From positions 3,032,001 to 3,096,000 of the forward strand of contig CP143548.1 of assembly GCA_037015955.1 (NCBI GenBank): DNA of 64,000 nucleotides. Direction: 5' to 3'. Position 1 is the first letter of the stretch, and each line of letters starts with the position of its first letter. The notes under the pieces were generated by a model. That model was not told where the DNA came from, ran no database searches, and saw nothing but the letters and a program-made list of their open reading frames with translations. Below are positions 16,917 to 24,867 of the stretch, in pieces. A program made the position numbers and the translations under genes. The stretch comes from Lachnospiraceae bacterium JLR.KK008 (lineage in GTDB: Bacteria; Bacillota; Clostridia; Lachnospirales; Lachnospiraceae).

Positions 16917-17969
16917 TCAACTATTTCTCTGCTGAAAAGATTCCAGCGTATAACGTAGTGCGTCCCTGATTCCTACCTGCGGCCGCCACCCCAGCATGCG
17001 GATCCGTTCGGTATCCATGACCCCCAGCAGAAACGGCAGATACTGCAGCCGCTCTTTTTCCTGTTCCTGATTGCCAGCCTCAGTCCTCACCTTAGTTCTG
17101 CCGCTCTCATCCAGTCCTGCAATTATCTCTGCCAGTTCCCGCACACTCACAAGGTTTTCAGTATTAGCGATATTGTAGTAATGCTCTCTGCCCTTAGTAA
17201 ATGCAAGCAGCATCGCTCCTGTCGCGTCCGCCACATAAGTATAAGTCCTTGTAGCCAGCCCGTCCGTCTGCAATACAATATCCTCTCCATGCAATGCATT
17301 CTCAAGGAATTCTGAAAAAGCCCTTCCGTCATCCAGAGTAATCCCCGGCCCGAATGTATGGCACAGCCGCACGCCAACATATGGGATCTGATACTGAGCT
17401 TCATAAGCTGCAAGCATCGCCTCACACAGTCTTTTGGCCTCCGGATAGCACATCCTCGCCTCGTTGCAGCCTGCCACGCCCATGTCACTTTCCCGAATAC
17501 CTTTTTCGTCCTTCCATTCCCCGTAAATCTCCACTGTGGACACATACAGTACTTTCTCGCTCTTTTTCGCTCTCGCCAGCTCCAATACATTATGCGTCCC
17601 CTGTACATGACTCCATAGCGTATCAACCGGATGATCCGTAAAGTCCCGCGGGCTGGCAGGCCCCGCCGTATGGAAAATATAGTGGACTTCTCCCTCCCAA
17701 CAAATCGGCTGCGTAATGTCCTGAATCAATGTATGAACATAGGGAAGCTGTAACGATTCTCCAAACACCTTCCGCATCTTCTCTTCATTCCTTGCCAGTG
17801 CCACGATCGTCGTATTCAGATTCCAGTCGATATTCGCCTTGCTGACTGCTTCCAGAAGATACATTCCCAGCCGCCCGCTCGCCCCCGTAATCAGCACTGT
17901 CTTATCCCGAAACTTTTCCCAGTCAATGGGGCTGTTCCCTATAATTTTCAGATCTCTTTCCTCTACCAT
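16917..17969 (-). CDS. NAD-dependent epimerase/dehydratase (extended SDR)
   Basis: 350 aa Rossmann enzyme of the extended SDR family. 'VLITGASGRLGMYLLEAV' near residue 25 is the NAD(P)-binding glycine motif, 'YIFHTAGPASPRDF' and 'VLYVSTVEIYGEW' are the conserved core with the catalytic Ser region, and 'YPEAKRLCEAML' holds the YxxxK dyad. 'GVRLCHTFGPGITLDDGR' and 'RTYTYVADATGAM' match nucleotide-sugar epimerases and decarboxylases. AGGAGAGAG precedes the ATG. It lies 9 bp after the TarI-type cytidylyltransferase, a pairing that suggests action on a CDP-activated intermediate, although a UDP- or dTDP-sugar is equally possible. Confidence 0.87.
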   Translation of the reverse strand: MVEERDLKIIGNSPIDWEKFRDKTVLITGASGRLGMYLLEAVSKANIDWNLNTTIVALARNEEKMRKVFGESLQLPYVHTLIQDITQPICWEGEVHYIFHTAGPASPRDFTDHPVDTLWSHVQGTHNVLELARAKKSEKVLYVSTVEIYGEWKDEKGIRESDMGVAGCNEARMCYPEAKRLCEAMLAAYEAQYQIPYVGVRLCHTFGPGITLDDGRAFSEFLENALHGEDIVLQTDGLATRTYTYVADATGAMLLAFTKGREHYYNIANTENLVSVRELAEIIAGLDESGRTKVRTEAGNQEQEKERLQYLPFLLGVMDTERIRMLGWRPQVGIRDALRYTLESFQQRNS

Positions 17970-17978
17970 GTCTCTCTC

Positions 17979-18707
17979 CTATAATCCGAATATATATCTG
18001 TTCTCTTCCAGCTCCAGAATCGCTTTCAGATAATAAAAGTCTTCCGGCGTCGTGATTTTGATATTCACTCCCTGTTCTTTCACAAGATGAACTTCCCCTC
18101 CTGCCTCTGCATATACCATTGCTGCATCTAAGAGCGGCATCCCCCGCTCCTGCCTGCCAGCCTTACGGTACGCTTCCAGAATCTTTCCCAATCGGAATGT
18201 CTGCGGAGCCGTCATCGAATACGTATCCGCCCTCTTTTTGAAATCCGACATGTCCGCTTCCTCTGACTGCGTAATCACGACTGATTCTGATACCGGATGT
18301 ACCGTTACCGCGCAGCCATACTGCCTGGCCACACGAATGTTTTCTTGAATTGTTGTCAGATCCACCAGCGGTCTTACGCCGTCATGAATCACGACAATGT
18401 CCTCTGGCTTTCCCCCGTCTCTGACGATCTCTTCCAGTCCTTTTACCAGACTTCCCTGCCTGTCGCTTCCTCCTACAATAACTTTGCTCACTTTCCTGAT
18501 CTGATACAATTCCAACAGCCCTCTCATATATTCAGTATAGCTACTGTGACAGACAACGAGCACCTTCTCGATTTCTCTGCTCGCCTCAAACTTCTCTAAC
18601 GTATAGATCACGATGGGCTTTCCCATCAGCTTCAAAAACTGTTTTGGCAGTCCGCCGTTTCTCATTCTCTGTCCCACGCCTGCCGCCAGTACAATCGCTA
18701 TATTCAC
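17979..18707 (-). CDS. IspD/TarI family cytidylyltransferase, first gene of the glycan operon
   Basis: 242 aa. 'IVLAAGVGQRMRNGGLPKQF' is the CTP-binding signature, with 'GGSDRQGSLVKGL', 'VVIHDGVRPLVD' and 'APQTFRLGKILEAY' also conserved. The C-terminal 'LKAILELEENRYIFGL' resembles TarI-type ribitol-5-phosphate cytidylyltransferases more than the isoprenoid enzyme IspD, and the nearby polyol-phosphate transferase gene supports that. It would make CDP-ribitol or a similar CDP-polyol. The start is GTG (18705-18707) with AGGAG at 18714-18718. That ribosome site directly touches the left inverted repeat of the invertible element, so transcription of the operon must cross or begin in that element. 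Confidence 0.88.
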   Translation of the reverse strand: MNIAIVLAAGVGQRMRNGGLPKQFLKLMGKPIVIYTLEKFEASREIEKVLVVCHSSYTEYMRGLLELYQIRKVSKVIVGGSDRQGSLVKGLEEIVRDGGKPEDIVVIHDGVRPLVDLTTIQENIRVARQYGCAVTVHPVSESVVITQSEEADMSDFKKRADTYSMTAPQTFRLGKILEAYRKAGRQERGMPLLDAAMVYAEAGGEVHLVKEQGVNIKITTPEDFYYLKAILELEENRYIFGL

Positions 18708-18717
18708 CTTTTTCTCC

Positions 18718-18747
18718 TATTTTTTTAATGTGTACTTTTTTAAAATC
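18718..18747. repeat. Left inverted repeat (IRL) of an invertible promoter element
   Basis: A 30-bp arm with core GTGTACTTTTTT at 18730-18741. Read as its reverse complement it matches the right arm at 18842-18871 at 25 of 30 positions, with the 12-bp core identical. It abuts the Shine-Dalgarno of the cytidylyltransferase gene. Confidence 0.85.
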
Positions 18748-18841
18748 GTCATACACAGCGAAAAACAACGAAAAAAATGACATATTCTTGTATATCCCTG
18801 GGTTTTATGATAGAATGACAACGTAAAACCTGATTATGTAA
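18748..18841. other. Invertible segment (94 bp) between inverted repeats
   Basis: The spacer between the two 30-bp arms holds a single good promoter pointing right, away from the glycan operon. I found no equally good promoter facing left: the best is TTGTCA with a 21-bp spacer before TATACA. If flipped, the promoter would sit about 60 nt before the GTG start of the first operon gene. The adjacent serine recombinase gene is the obvious candidate inverting enzyme. Orientation OFF is inferred for this assembly. Confidence 0.8.
18788..18816 (+). promoter_or_regulatory. Sigma-A promoter inside the invertible segment
   Basis: TTGTAT at 18788-18793, a 17-bp spacer and TAGAAT at 18811-18816. It reads rightward into the 3' end of the recombinase gene (antisense) in the present orientation. 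Confidence 0.75.
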
Positions 18842-18871
18842 GATTCCAAAAAAGTACACCTTTCAAAAATA
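18842..18871. repeat. Right inverted repeat (IRR) of the invertible promoter element
   Basis: A 30-bp arm (core AAAAAAGTACAC at 18848-18859), inverted copy of the arm at 18718-18747 with five mismatches. It ends 33 bp before the stop codon of the recombinase gene. Confidence 0.85.
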
Positions 18872-18904
18872 TGTGAGAAAACTTTATTTTCTTCGACACA
18901 ACTC

Positions 18905-19504
18905 TTATTTCATTTTTAATTTCCTGCTCTTGTTATAAAATGTCGATAACGGCATTCCACAGCTCATGGATGCTTCTTTTGCGCTGATTTCTTTTAGTAT
19001 CCACCGCTGATACACAACAGGAAAATTTTCCGGCACCGGTTTTCTTGGCCTTCCGAATTTCACACCTCTCAGTCTGGCTGCTTCGATCCCTTCTCTCTGT
19101 CTCTGTTTGATATTCTTTCTCTCATTTTCTGCTACAAAGGACAATAATTGTAAAACAATATCACTTAAAAATGTACCGATCAAATCTTTTCCTCTTCTCG
19201 TATCAAGGAGCGGCATATCCAGTACGATGATGTCCGCTTTTTTGTCTTTTGTCAGAATACGCCATTGTTCCAGGATTTCTTCATAGTTTCTTCCCAGCCT
19301 GTCAATACTCTTGATATAAATCAGATCATCCTTTTTTAGCTTTTTTAACAGCTTTTTGTACATAGGCCGATTGAAATCTTTTCCCGACTGTTTATCCACA
19401 TAGATATTTTTTTCTTCGATTCCGATCTCTTCCATTGCTACGATTTGTCTGTCCTCATTTTGATCCTTTGAGCTTACACGCACATAACCATAAGAAACAC
19501 TCAT
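18905..19504 (-). CDS. Small serine recombinase (resolvase/invertase), candidate operon invertase
   Basis: 199 aa from the ATG at 19504, chosen for AAAGGAGAGAG directly upstream; an ATG at 19546 is in frame. The N-terminal catalytic domain has 'YGYVRVSSKDQNEDRQ' with the nucleophilic Ser, and 'IKSIDRLGRNYEEIL' with the conserved Arg of small serine recombinases. The long helix contains 'VAENERKNIKQRQREGIEAA', and the C-terminal helix-turn-helix follows 'GRPRKP' ('SAKEASMSCGMPLSTFYN'). Size and layout match Hin/Gin/Tn3-resolvase type enzymes, which act on short paired sites. The inverted repeats 33-186 bp from its 3' end are the natural substrates. It is intact, with no transposase or integron context. 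Confidence 0.9.
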   Translation of the reverse strand: MSVSYGYVRVSSKDQNEDRQIVAMEEIGIEEKNIYVDKQSGKDFNRPMYKKLLKKLKKDDLIYIKSIDRLGRNYEEILEQWRILTKDKKADIIVLDMPLLDTRRGKDLIGTFLSDIVLQLLSFVAENERKNIKQRQREGIEAARLRGVKFGRPRKPVPENFPVVYQRWILKEISAKEASMSCGMPLSTFYNKSRKLKMK

Positions 19505-19587
19505 ACGACTCTCTCCTTTCTCTTTTGAATAGAAATCTCCTTTCACTAGAATTTTATTCTATTTTCATATATTTTTATAAAGGAAAA

Positions 19588-19624
19588 AAGCAGGAAATCT
19601 TATATTTCACAAGATTTCCTGCTT
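19588..19624 (-). terminator. Rho-independent terminator
   Basis: AAGCAGGAAATCTT (19588-19601) pairs perfectly with AAGATTTCCTGCTT (19611-19624). On the minus strand a T6 run follows, so it ends transcripts of the Rpn-type gene and separates it from the recombinase gene. Confidence 0.85.
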
Positions 19625-19656
19625 CTATTTTACTGATATTATTATTTTTCAAATGA

Positions 19657-20634
19657 TCATTCCGATCGCAACTGTGCCAATCTTTCAACCTCTTCAATAG
19701 ACAAACCAGTACCATCTGCAATCTCTTGAATCGACAACTTTCCCATTTGCAAAAATCGTCGGGCTGTTTCTACTCCGGCAGCATATTTTCCTTCACGCAT
19801 GCCTTCACGCATGCCTTCACGCATGCCTTCACGTCTGCCTTCACGCATACCTTCACGTCTGCCTTCACGTCTGCCTTCACACATGCCTTTTTGTATCGCC
19901 TTCTGGCTCGCTTCTTCTATTTCACTTTCCAGATAAGATCGCATGATTTCCTGCTCGTCGTACAATACCATCATAATATCGATGACCTCCTTTTCCCTGC
20001 TTTCCAGATATTCCTTCAACACATCTCTGTCTTTGCAGATTCGGATCGTCTCTAAAACCGCTTTTTTTGTTCTTCCATATAAGGCAATCTGTCCATTGCA
20101 TACCTGTGTGAAAACGATATATTGGTTGATGATATCGCCCTCTTTTCCGTCGTAGATCATCTTTACTTTTATATCAATGGAACATTCTTCTCCGCCAAAA
20201 AACTCTTCTGACAATGAGACCTCTGATGGTTTCGCTTTCCTGTCACCAGCATAGATTACATAGACTTCCGGTATTGGCAACTGTACCTTTTTTGATTTAT
20301 ATAAATTTTGTTTGGTACGTTCCAAATAATCATGATACGTTTGCGCCAAATACAACATGGCTCTGACTATAATATTCATTGTCCATGTAGACTGTGCTTC
20401 CACTAAGATCATCAGGCGATTTCCAACCATAAAGCCAAGATCATTGTATATATTGTCTGTCAGTACGTTACGAATCGTGACGTCTGACAATTCTGTCTCC
20501 GTAATATCATTGTCCTCAGGATGAAGCGCTTTATACAACTGCATCAAATATTTTTTATCTTGAAACAGATTCGTAAAAACACTGTCTTTTATTGTATGTT
20601 TTGCCACATATCTGTTTTTCTCCGAAGTACCCAT
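19657..20634 (-). CDS. Rpn/PD-(D/E)XK nuclease family transposase-like protein
   Basis: ~325 aa from the ATG at 20634 (MGTSEKNR); a longer start at 20673 is possible. The core ('KHTIKDSVFTNLF', 'DNIYNDLGFMVGNRLMILVEAQSTWTMN', 'RAMLYLAQTY', 'VPEVYVIYAGD'-like text) fits the recombination-promoting nuclease family, in which the Asp, Glu and Gln of 'ND...LVEAQ' form the PD-(D/E)XK site. A charged stretch of about eight tetrapeptides (REGM/REGR) precedes a C-terminal helix-turn-helix-like end ('SIQEIADGTGLSIEEVERL'). These genes are scattered in many copies in Clostridia genomes. Function is probably DNA nuclease activity; mobility is not shown. Confidence 0.82.
   Translation of the reverse strand: MGTSEKNRYVAKHTIKDSVFTNLFQDKKYLMQLYKALHPEDNDITETELSDVTIRNVLTDNIYNDLGFMVGNRLMILVEAQSTWTMNIIVRAMLYLAQTYHDYLERTKQNLYKSKKVQLPIPEVYVIYAGDRKAKPSEVSLSEEFFGGEECSIDIKVKMIYDGKEGDIINQYIVFTQVCNGQIALYGRTKKAVLETIRICKDRDVLKEYLESREKEVIDIMMVLYDEQEIMRSYLESEIEEASQKAIQKGMCEGRREGRREGMREGRREGMREGMREGMREGKYAAGVETARRFLQMGKLSIQEIADGTGLSIEEVERLAQLRSE
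19790..19885 (-). repeat. 12-bp tandem repeat inside the Rpn-type gene (8 units)
   Basis: Eight 12-bp units of the form CCTTCACGCATG, with CGTCTG, CGCATA and CACATG variants, lie head to tail. They encode REGM/REGR tetrapeptides. The unit length keeps the frame, so copy-number change would only lengthen or shorten a charged linker. Confidence 0.9.
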
Positions 20635-20736
20635 AACGGACCCTTCCCGAACAATTTCTGATTGCTCCAACACTTCACCTGCCTGGAATTATGCTTTTTC
20701 TTTCAAAATGATCTGGCTGTCAAAAGATTTTTTTGC

Positions 20737-21621
20737 TTACACCATCGCCGCTTTTACTTCCTCCATCGTTGGAATGGAATCTGTAGCCCCCATCCGTGAC
20801 ACAGTGATAGAAGAAGCTCTGGCACACATTTTAAGTGCTTCCTGAACCGGCATATTTTCTAACATGGATGCAATGAAGTATCCGGTAAAGGTATCTCCCG
20901 CCGCTGTCGTATCTACCGCCTGTACTTTATAGATTTCCTGCCTGCATGTCTGGGTTTTATCACGATAAACAGCCCCATCCGAGCCAAGAGTCAAGACAAC
21001 TTTTGCCTCCGGAAATTTATTCATCATCACATCCAAAATTTTATCCGGTTCCTTCTCTCCGGAAATCTGCCCTCCCTCAATCTCATTCAGAAGGAATACA
21101 GAAATCTTCGTCAGATCACAGGCATCCAGTGCGCTGTCGAGCGGAGAAGGATTCAATGCGATCTGCATACCGCGTTCATACGCCTTGTCAATGATATAGT
21201 CCAGTTCATTGACTTCATTCTGCAATAAGAGAATATCTCCCTTTTCAAAATTTGCAAGTACTTCATCCACAAATTCTTTCGTGATGCTGCGGTTGCTGCC
21301 TCCAAAAAGAAGGATACAATTTTGTGCATTTTTATCTAACTGTATGATCGTATGCCCACTCTTGCCTGGAATTTGCCTGATAAATGTCGTATCTACATTG
21401 CTTTTCCTGCATGTATCAAGAAATTGCTGTCCATCTTCCCCAATCATACCGGCATGATAAACAGGTACACCGGCTCTTGCAAGAGAGATTGACTGATTCA
21501 ATCCTTTTCCGCCAAGGAACGTTTCCATCCCGAATGAACTCAGTGTCTCTCCCGGCAATACCGCGTGATCTACTTTATATACATAGTCATAATTCAATGA
21601 CCCAAAATTCAATACCCTCAT
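20737..21621 (-). CDS. rbsK: PfkB-family carbohydrate kinase, ribokinase-like
   Basis: 294 aa. 'FGSLNYDYVYKVDH' at the N-terminus and 'FLGGKGLNQSISLARAG' (PfkB signature 1) precede the C-terminal signature 2 'VDTTAAGDTFTGYFIA' with the catalytic Asp. The pattern is that of ribokinases, which phosphorylate a pentose at O5 in the cytosol. GGAGGATAAAAG precedes the ATG. No ribose transporter or rbsD is adjacent. The neighbours are glucan hydrolases and a chemoreceptor, so the true sugar is uncertain. Confidence 0.82.
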   Translation of the reverse strand: MRVLNFGSLNYDYVYKVDHAVLPGETLSSFGMETFLGGKGLNQSISLARAGVPVYHAGMIGEDGQQFLDTCRKSNVDTTFIRQIPGKSGHTIIQLDKNAQNCILLFGGSNRSITKEFVDEVLANFEKGDILLLQNEVNELDYIIDKAYERGMQIALNPSPLDSALDACDLTKISVFLLNEIEGGQISGEKEPDKILDVMMNKFPEAKVVLTLGSDGAVYRDKTQTCRQEIYKVQAVDTTAAGDTFTGYFIASMLENMPVQEALKMCARASSITVSRMGATDSIPTMEEVKAAMV

Positions 21622-21672
21622 CTTTTATCCTCCAGTTATTCCCTTTTATTTTAAACCAATCCTCAAACTGCT

Positions 21673-22980
21673 TTACTCTGTTTTCCAAAAAAAGCAAGAA
21701 TAAGGAGGTAAATCACTGCCACCGCCAAAATCGTGCATTTCTCCGGTGATCAGATCCCATCCTCGTCCTGACTGTGCATTGAAATCTGCATGATACGTAT
21801 TTTCATCTGCATTGATCGCCACAAGCACACGCTCTCCTTCTGTTTTCCGCTCAAAGATCAGCTGCTTTGGCTGTACCATCACATTTCGATAACTTCCATA
21901 GCAGAGTGCTTTGCTGGCTGTTCTGGCTTCCGCCAGACTTTTGATCCATGTCGTTAGTTCATTTGTTTCCGGCTGCTCTATTGCAGGCCGCAGAGAAGGA
22001 TCGCCATTTTTCTTGTCTCCTTCCACGCCCCACTCACTTCCATAATATACGGAAGGCACTCCAGGCATTCCAAACAGCATACCATAAGCCGGACGAATAC
22101 AATTTTTATCTGTGAGGATCGTTGCGATCCGGCTCACATCATGATTGTCCAAAAAGCTGAGCAGATGTTTCCCTGTATACAGGCACCACTGTTCTCCGCC
22201 AAATTGGCGATTTAAACTATAGGAAATCTCGTGCATATTTCCCGTATTAAAGCTGGAATACAGCCCTTTATAGCACTCATAGTTCGTTACGCTATGGCAG
22301 GCATGATCATTCATCCATCTGTTGTAATCTCCATGTAAGGTCTCACCCATCAGAACAAAATCCGGTTTCACACTGTCTGCCAGTCCCCGCAGAGCTTCCA
22401 AAAATCCCAGATCCAGACAGTATGCCACATCCAGTCTCAACCCGTCGATGTCATAGTCTCCGACCCAGTTTCGTACAGCATCAAATAAATAATCTCTGAC
22501 AGCCGGATTGTGCAGATTTAATTTGACCAGTTCATTACACCCTTCCCAGGCCTCATACCAAAAACCATCATTATAATTGGTATTTCCATCAAATGAAATA
22601 TGAAACCAGTCTTTATAAGCGCTGTCCCATTTTTTCTCCCTGACATCCTCAAACGCCCAGAAACCTCTGCCGGCATGATTAAACACGCCGTCCAGCATAA
22701 TTTTCAGGCCTGCCTCATGCAGTGCATCACATACTTTCTGAAAATCTTCTTTCGTCCCAAGCCGACAATCTACTTTATTATAATCCCGCGTATCATAACC
22801 ATGTGCATCACTTTCAAACAAAGGATTAAACAATACGCAGGTTGCGCCTGTCTCCTTAATATGATCCACCCAGTCCAGTACGCGCAGGATGCGGTGTTCC
22901 TCTACACCATCATTGTGCAGAGGTGCGCCACACATTCCCAGAGGATATATCTGATATACAACTGCTTCATCAAACCACAT
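21673..22980 (-). CDS. GH13 alpha-amylase family glycosidase
   Basis: 435 aa, cytosolic (no signal peptide). The four GH13 regions are visible: 'MLDGVFNHAG', 'IDGLRLDVAYCLD' (nucleophile Asp), 'FVLMGETLHGD' (acid/base Glu) and 'LSFLDNHDVSRI' (transition-state Asp). The protein is compact, without an N-terminal CBM, and has a short C-terminal beta domain. Likely acts on maltodextrins or cyclomaltodextrins taken into the cell. Same direction as the MCP gene upstream (58-bp gap) and rbsK downstream, so possibly one operon. Confidence 0.88.
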   Translation of the reverse strand: MWFDEAVVYQIYPLGMCGAPLHNDGVEEHRILRVLDWVDHIKETGATCVLFNPLFESDAHGYDTRDYNKVDCRLGTKEDFQKVCDALHEAGLKIMLDGVFNHAGRGFWAFEDVREKKWDSAYKDWFHISFDGNTNYNDGFWYEAWEGCNELVKLNLHNPAVRDYLFDAVRNWVGDYDIDGLRLDVAYCLDLGFLEALRGLADSVKPDFVLMGETLHGDYNRWMNDHACHSVTNYECYKGLYSSFNTGNMHEISYSLNRQFGGEQWCLYTGKHLLSFLDNHDVSRIATILTDKNCIRPAYGMLFGMPGVPSVYYGSEWGVEGDKKNGDPSLRPAIEQPETNELTTWIKSLAEARTASKALCYGSYRNVMVQPKQLIFERKTEGERVLVAINADENTYHADFNAQSGRGWDLITGEMHDFGGGSDLPPYSCFFWKTE

Positions 22981-23038
22981 GTATTCGTACCTCGTTTTAT
23001 TTTTATTTTGCCCCGGAATTCAGGCGTTTACTGTCACA

Positions 23039-24736
23039 TCAGATGTTAAACTTATTCATCAGCTCTACCATTGTGTCCACTTGCGCTTTCTGCTGTTCAC
23101 TGACTGCAGCAGTTTCCTCGGATGTGGCGGAATTGTTGTCCACAATCGCCGATACCTGAGAAATACTATCATCCACATTATGCATACTAGTTACATCCTG
23201 CTTCAGCAATTCTGCGATCTGCTCCATTTTTCCGATCGCCATTTGAGCGCCTTCCATGACTTCATCAAGATTTGCCGCTGTCTCATCCGCAATAGAGATA
23301 CCTTTTTCCACAGCCTGAATCGTTGTCTCAATGAGTTTTGTCGTTCTTCCCACAGCTTTTGACGATTCTTCGGACAGGTTTTTCACCTGCTCTGCAACCA
23401 CGGCAAACCCTCTACCTGCTTCCCCTGCTCTCGCCGCCTCAATAGAAGCATTTAGCGATAAGAGATTCGTCTGAGAAGCAATGTCTTCAATCGCATTAAT
23501 GATTGTGCCAATCTGTTCGCTGCATTTGCTAATTTCGCCAATGGCTTCTTTTAACTCCTGCATTTTCTCATTGCTTCTCTGTAATGTGCCGCCTGCACGA
23601 TTGGAAATCTCAACAGACTCCTCCGCTCCGACTACGTTTTCCTCCATGCTGGCAGATAATATCTTGAACGCCTCCACGACATCTGTCAACTGTACGGCCT
23701 GATTCGTACTTCCTTCAGCCAGATCCTCCGCTGCTGATGCCAGCTGCTCTGCTCCCTTGTCAATTTCTCCGACTGCATCGCGGATTGTTGTCAACATATC
23801 CCGCATCTTTTCTGCAATCTTAAGGAAAGACTCTTTGATACGAACAAATTCACCGACATATTCCTGATTAATCTGTATGTTGTAATCACCGCCGCCCATC
23901 TGCTCCAAAACTTCCGATATTTCTTTGATCATCTGGTACAGGTTGATGCGCATAAATGCGGCGGCTCCTACCATTTTTCCGACCTCACTGTCATCCTGAC
24001 GCATATCCATTTCCATGCTGAAGTCTCCTCTGGCAAGCGCTTCCATCTGCGTCGAAATTTTCTTAATTGGTATCAGAAGCTCTCTGTTGGCAAACTGTGT
24101 AATTCTGATAATCCCCCATACAACATAAGAGAATGCAATTACAAATATGATCTCGATCAATATCTTTGCCAATTTCAGCATTTTGACAATTTCTTCTTTC
24201 CGGTTTTCAATTTCTGTGATTGTCTGATCTGTCAGCTCACTGATCTCATCGATCACACTGCCATATTCCGGGCTGAACACGGCGTTCATTGCAGACTCTA
24301 CGTCTCCGTTTCCGGCGTGCGCAATCGCCTCCTCTTCCAAAGGCACTAAATTGTCCGACAAAGAGGCAATCTCTGCCAGTTTCCCCCATTCTTCTTCCGT
24401 GATCCGGCAAGTTTCCAAAATCGCCAATGCCTTATCTCTGTTTTTATCTTCATTCAGCTCTCTCAGATAAGCGTCATAATATTTCTGATCTTGTGTCGCC
24501 GCATAGGATTGTACGGCATAAGTCAGTGCTTTCGAGCCGAGCCGATATTGATTCAACGCAATAGAAACATTAAGCTGTTCCTCCTGAACAGATGACAAAA
24601 CAAATGTAGACAAGGTAAATACGATCAGCATCACAATCCCCAAGGCTACTGCGGCAATTACCTCAATCACCAGTTTCTTAAGCTGTGCGGCCTGACCGGT
24701 CTTTTTCCTCTGTGTTCCTGTTTGGTTTATTCCCAT
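23039..24736 (-). CDS. Methyl-accepting chemotaxis protein
   Basis: 565 aa. Transmembrane helix 1 is at ~22-50 and helix 2 at ~190-212, enclosing a ~140-residue, mainly helical sensor domain. A HAMP linker follows ('[20 protein letters not shown]'). A second HAMP-like stretch precedes the cytoplasmic signalling hairpin, whose tip '[21 protein letters not shown]' is the CheA/CheW contact region. The C-terminus ends without a CheR pentapeptide. AAGGAGAAAGG precedes the ATG, and a consensus promoter lies at 24784-24812. Its place between two GH13 genes suggests it senses maltodextrins or a breakdown product; that is inference. Confidence 0.93.
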   Translation of the reverse strand: MGINQTGTQRKKTGQAAQLKKLVIEVIAAVALGIVMLIVFTLSTFVLSSVQEEQLNVSIALNQYRLGSKALTYAVQSYAATQDQKYYDAYLRELNEDKNRDKALAILETCRITEEEWGKLAEIASLSDNLVPLEEEAIAHAGNGDVESAMNAVFSPEYGSVIDEISELTDQTITEIENRKEEIVKMLKLAKILIEIIFVIAFSYVVWGIIRITQFANRELLIPIKKISTQMEALARGDFSMEMDMRQDDSEVGKMVGAAAFMRINLYQMIKEISEVLEQMGGGDYNIQINQEYVGEFVRIKESFLKIAEKMRDMLTTIRDAVGEIDKGAEQLASAAEDLAEGSTNQAVQLTDVVEAFKILSASMEENVVGAEESVEISNRAGGTLQRSNEKMQELKEAIGEISKCSEQIGTIINAIEDIASQTNLLSLNASIEAARAGEAGRGFAVVAEQVKNLSEESSKAVGRTTKLIETTIQAVEKGISIADETAANLDEVMEGAQMAIGKMEQIAELLKQDVTSMHNVDDSISQVSAIVDNNSATSEETAAVSEQQKAQVDTMVELMNKFNI

Positions 24737-24783
24737 ATTTCCTTTCTCCTTATCATGTGCGCCTCTTACTCGCTTACAATTTT

Positions 24784-24812
24784 ATTATATGCCCATCGAC
24801 AAAGCCGGTCAA
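24784..24812 (-). promoter_or_regulatory. Sigma-A promoter for the MCP gene
   Basis: On the minus strand: TTGACC (24812-24807), a 17-bp spacer and a perfect TATAAT (24789-24784), about 48 bp before the MCP start. Confidence 0.8.
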
Positions 24813-24867
24813 CACTTTACATTAGAATCACTATGCAATATGGGAATTTTACCGGTTCCAAATATTG

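Noticed and set aside
19790-19885. CRISPR-like array
   Set aside because: Units are 12 bp without spacers and encode a regular peptide repeat.
18905-20634. Recombinase plus Rpn-type gene as a transposon or integrative element
   Set aside because: No terminal repeats, target duplication or further mobility genes; a terminator separates the two genes. The recombinase fits better as a local invertase.
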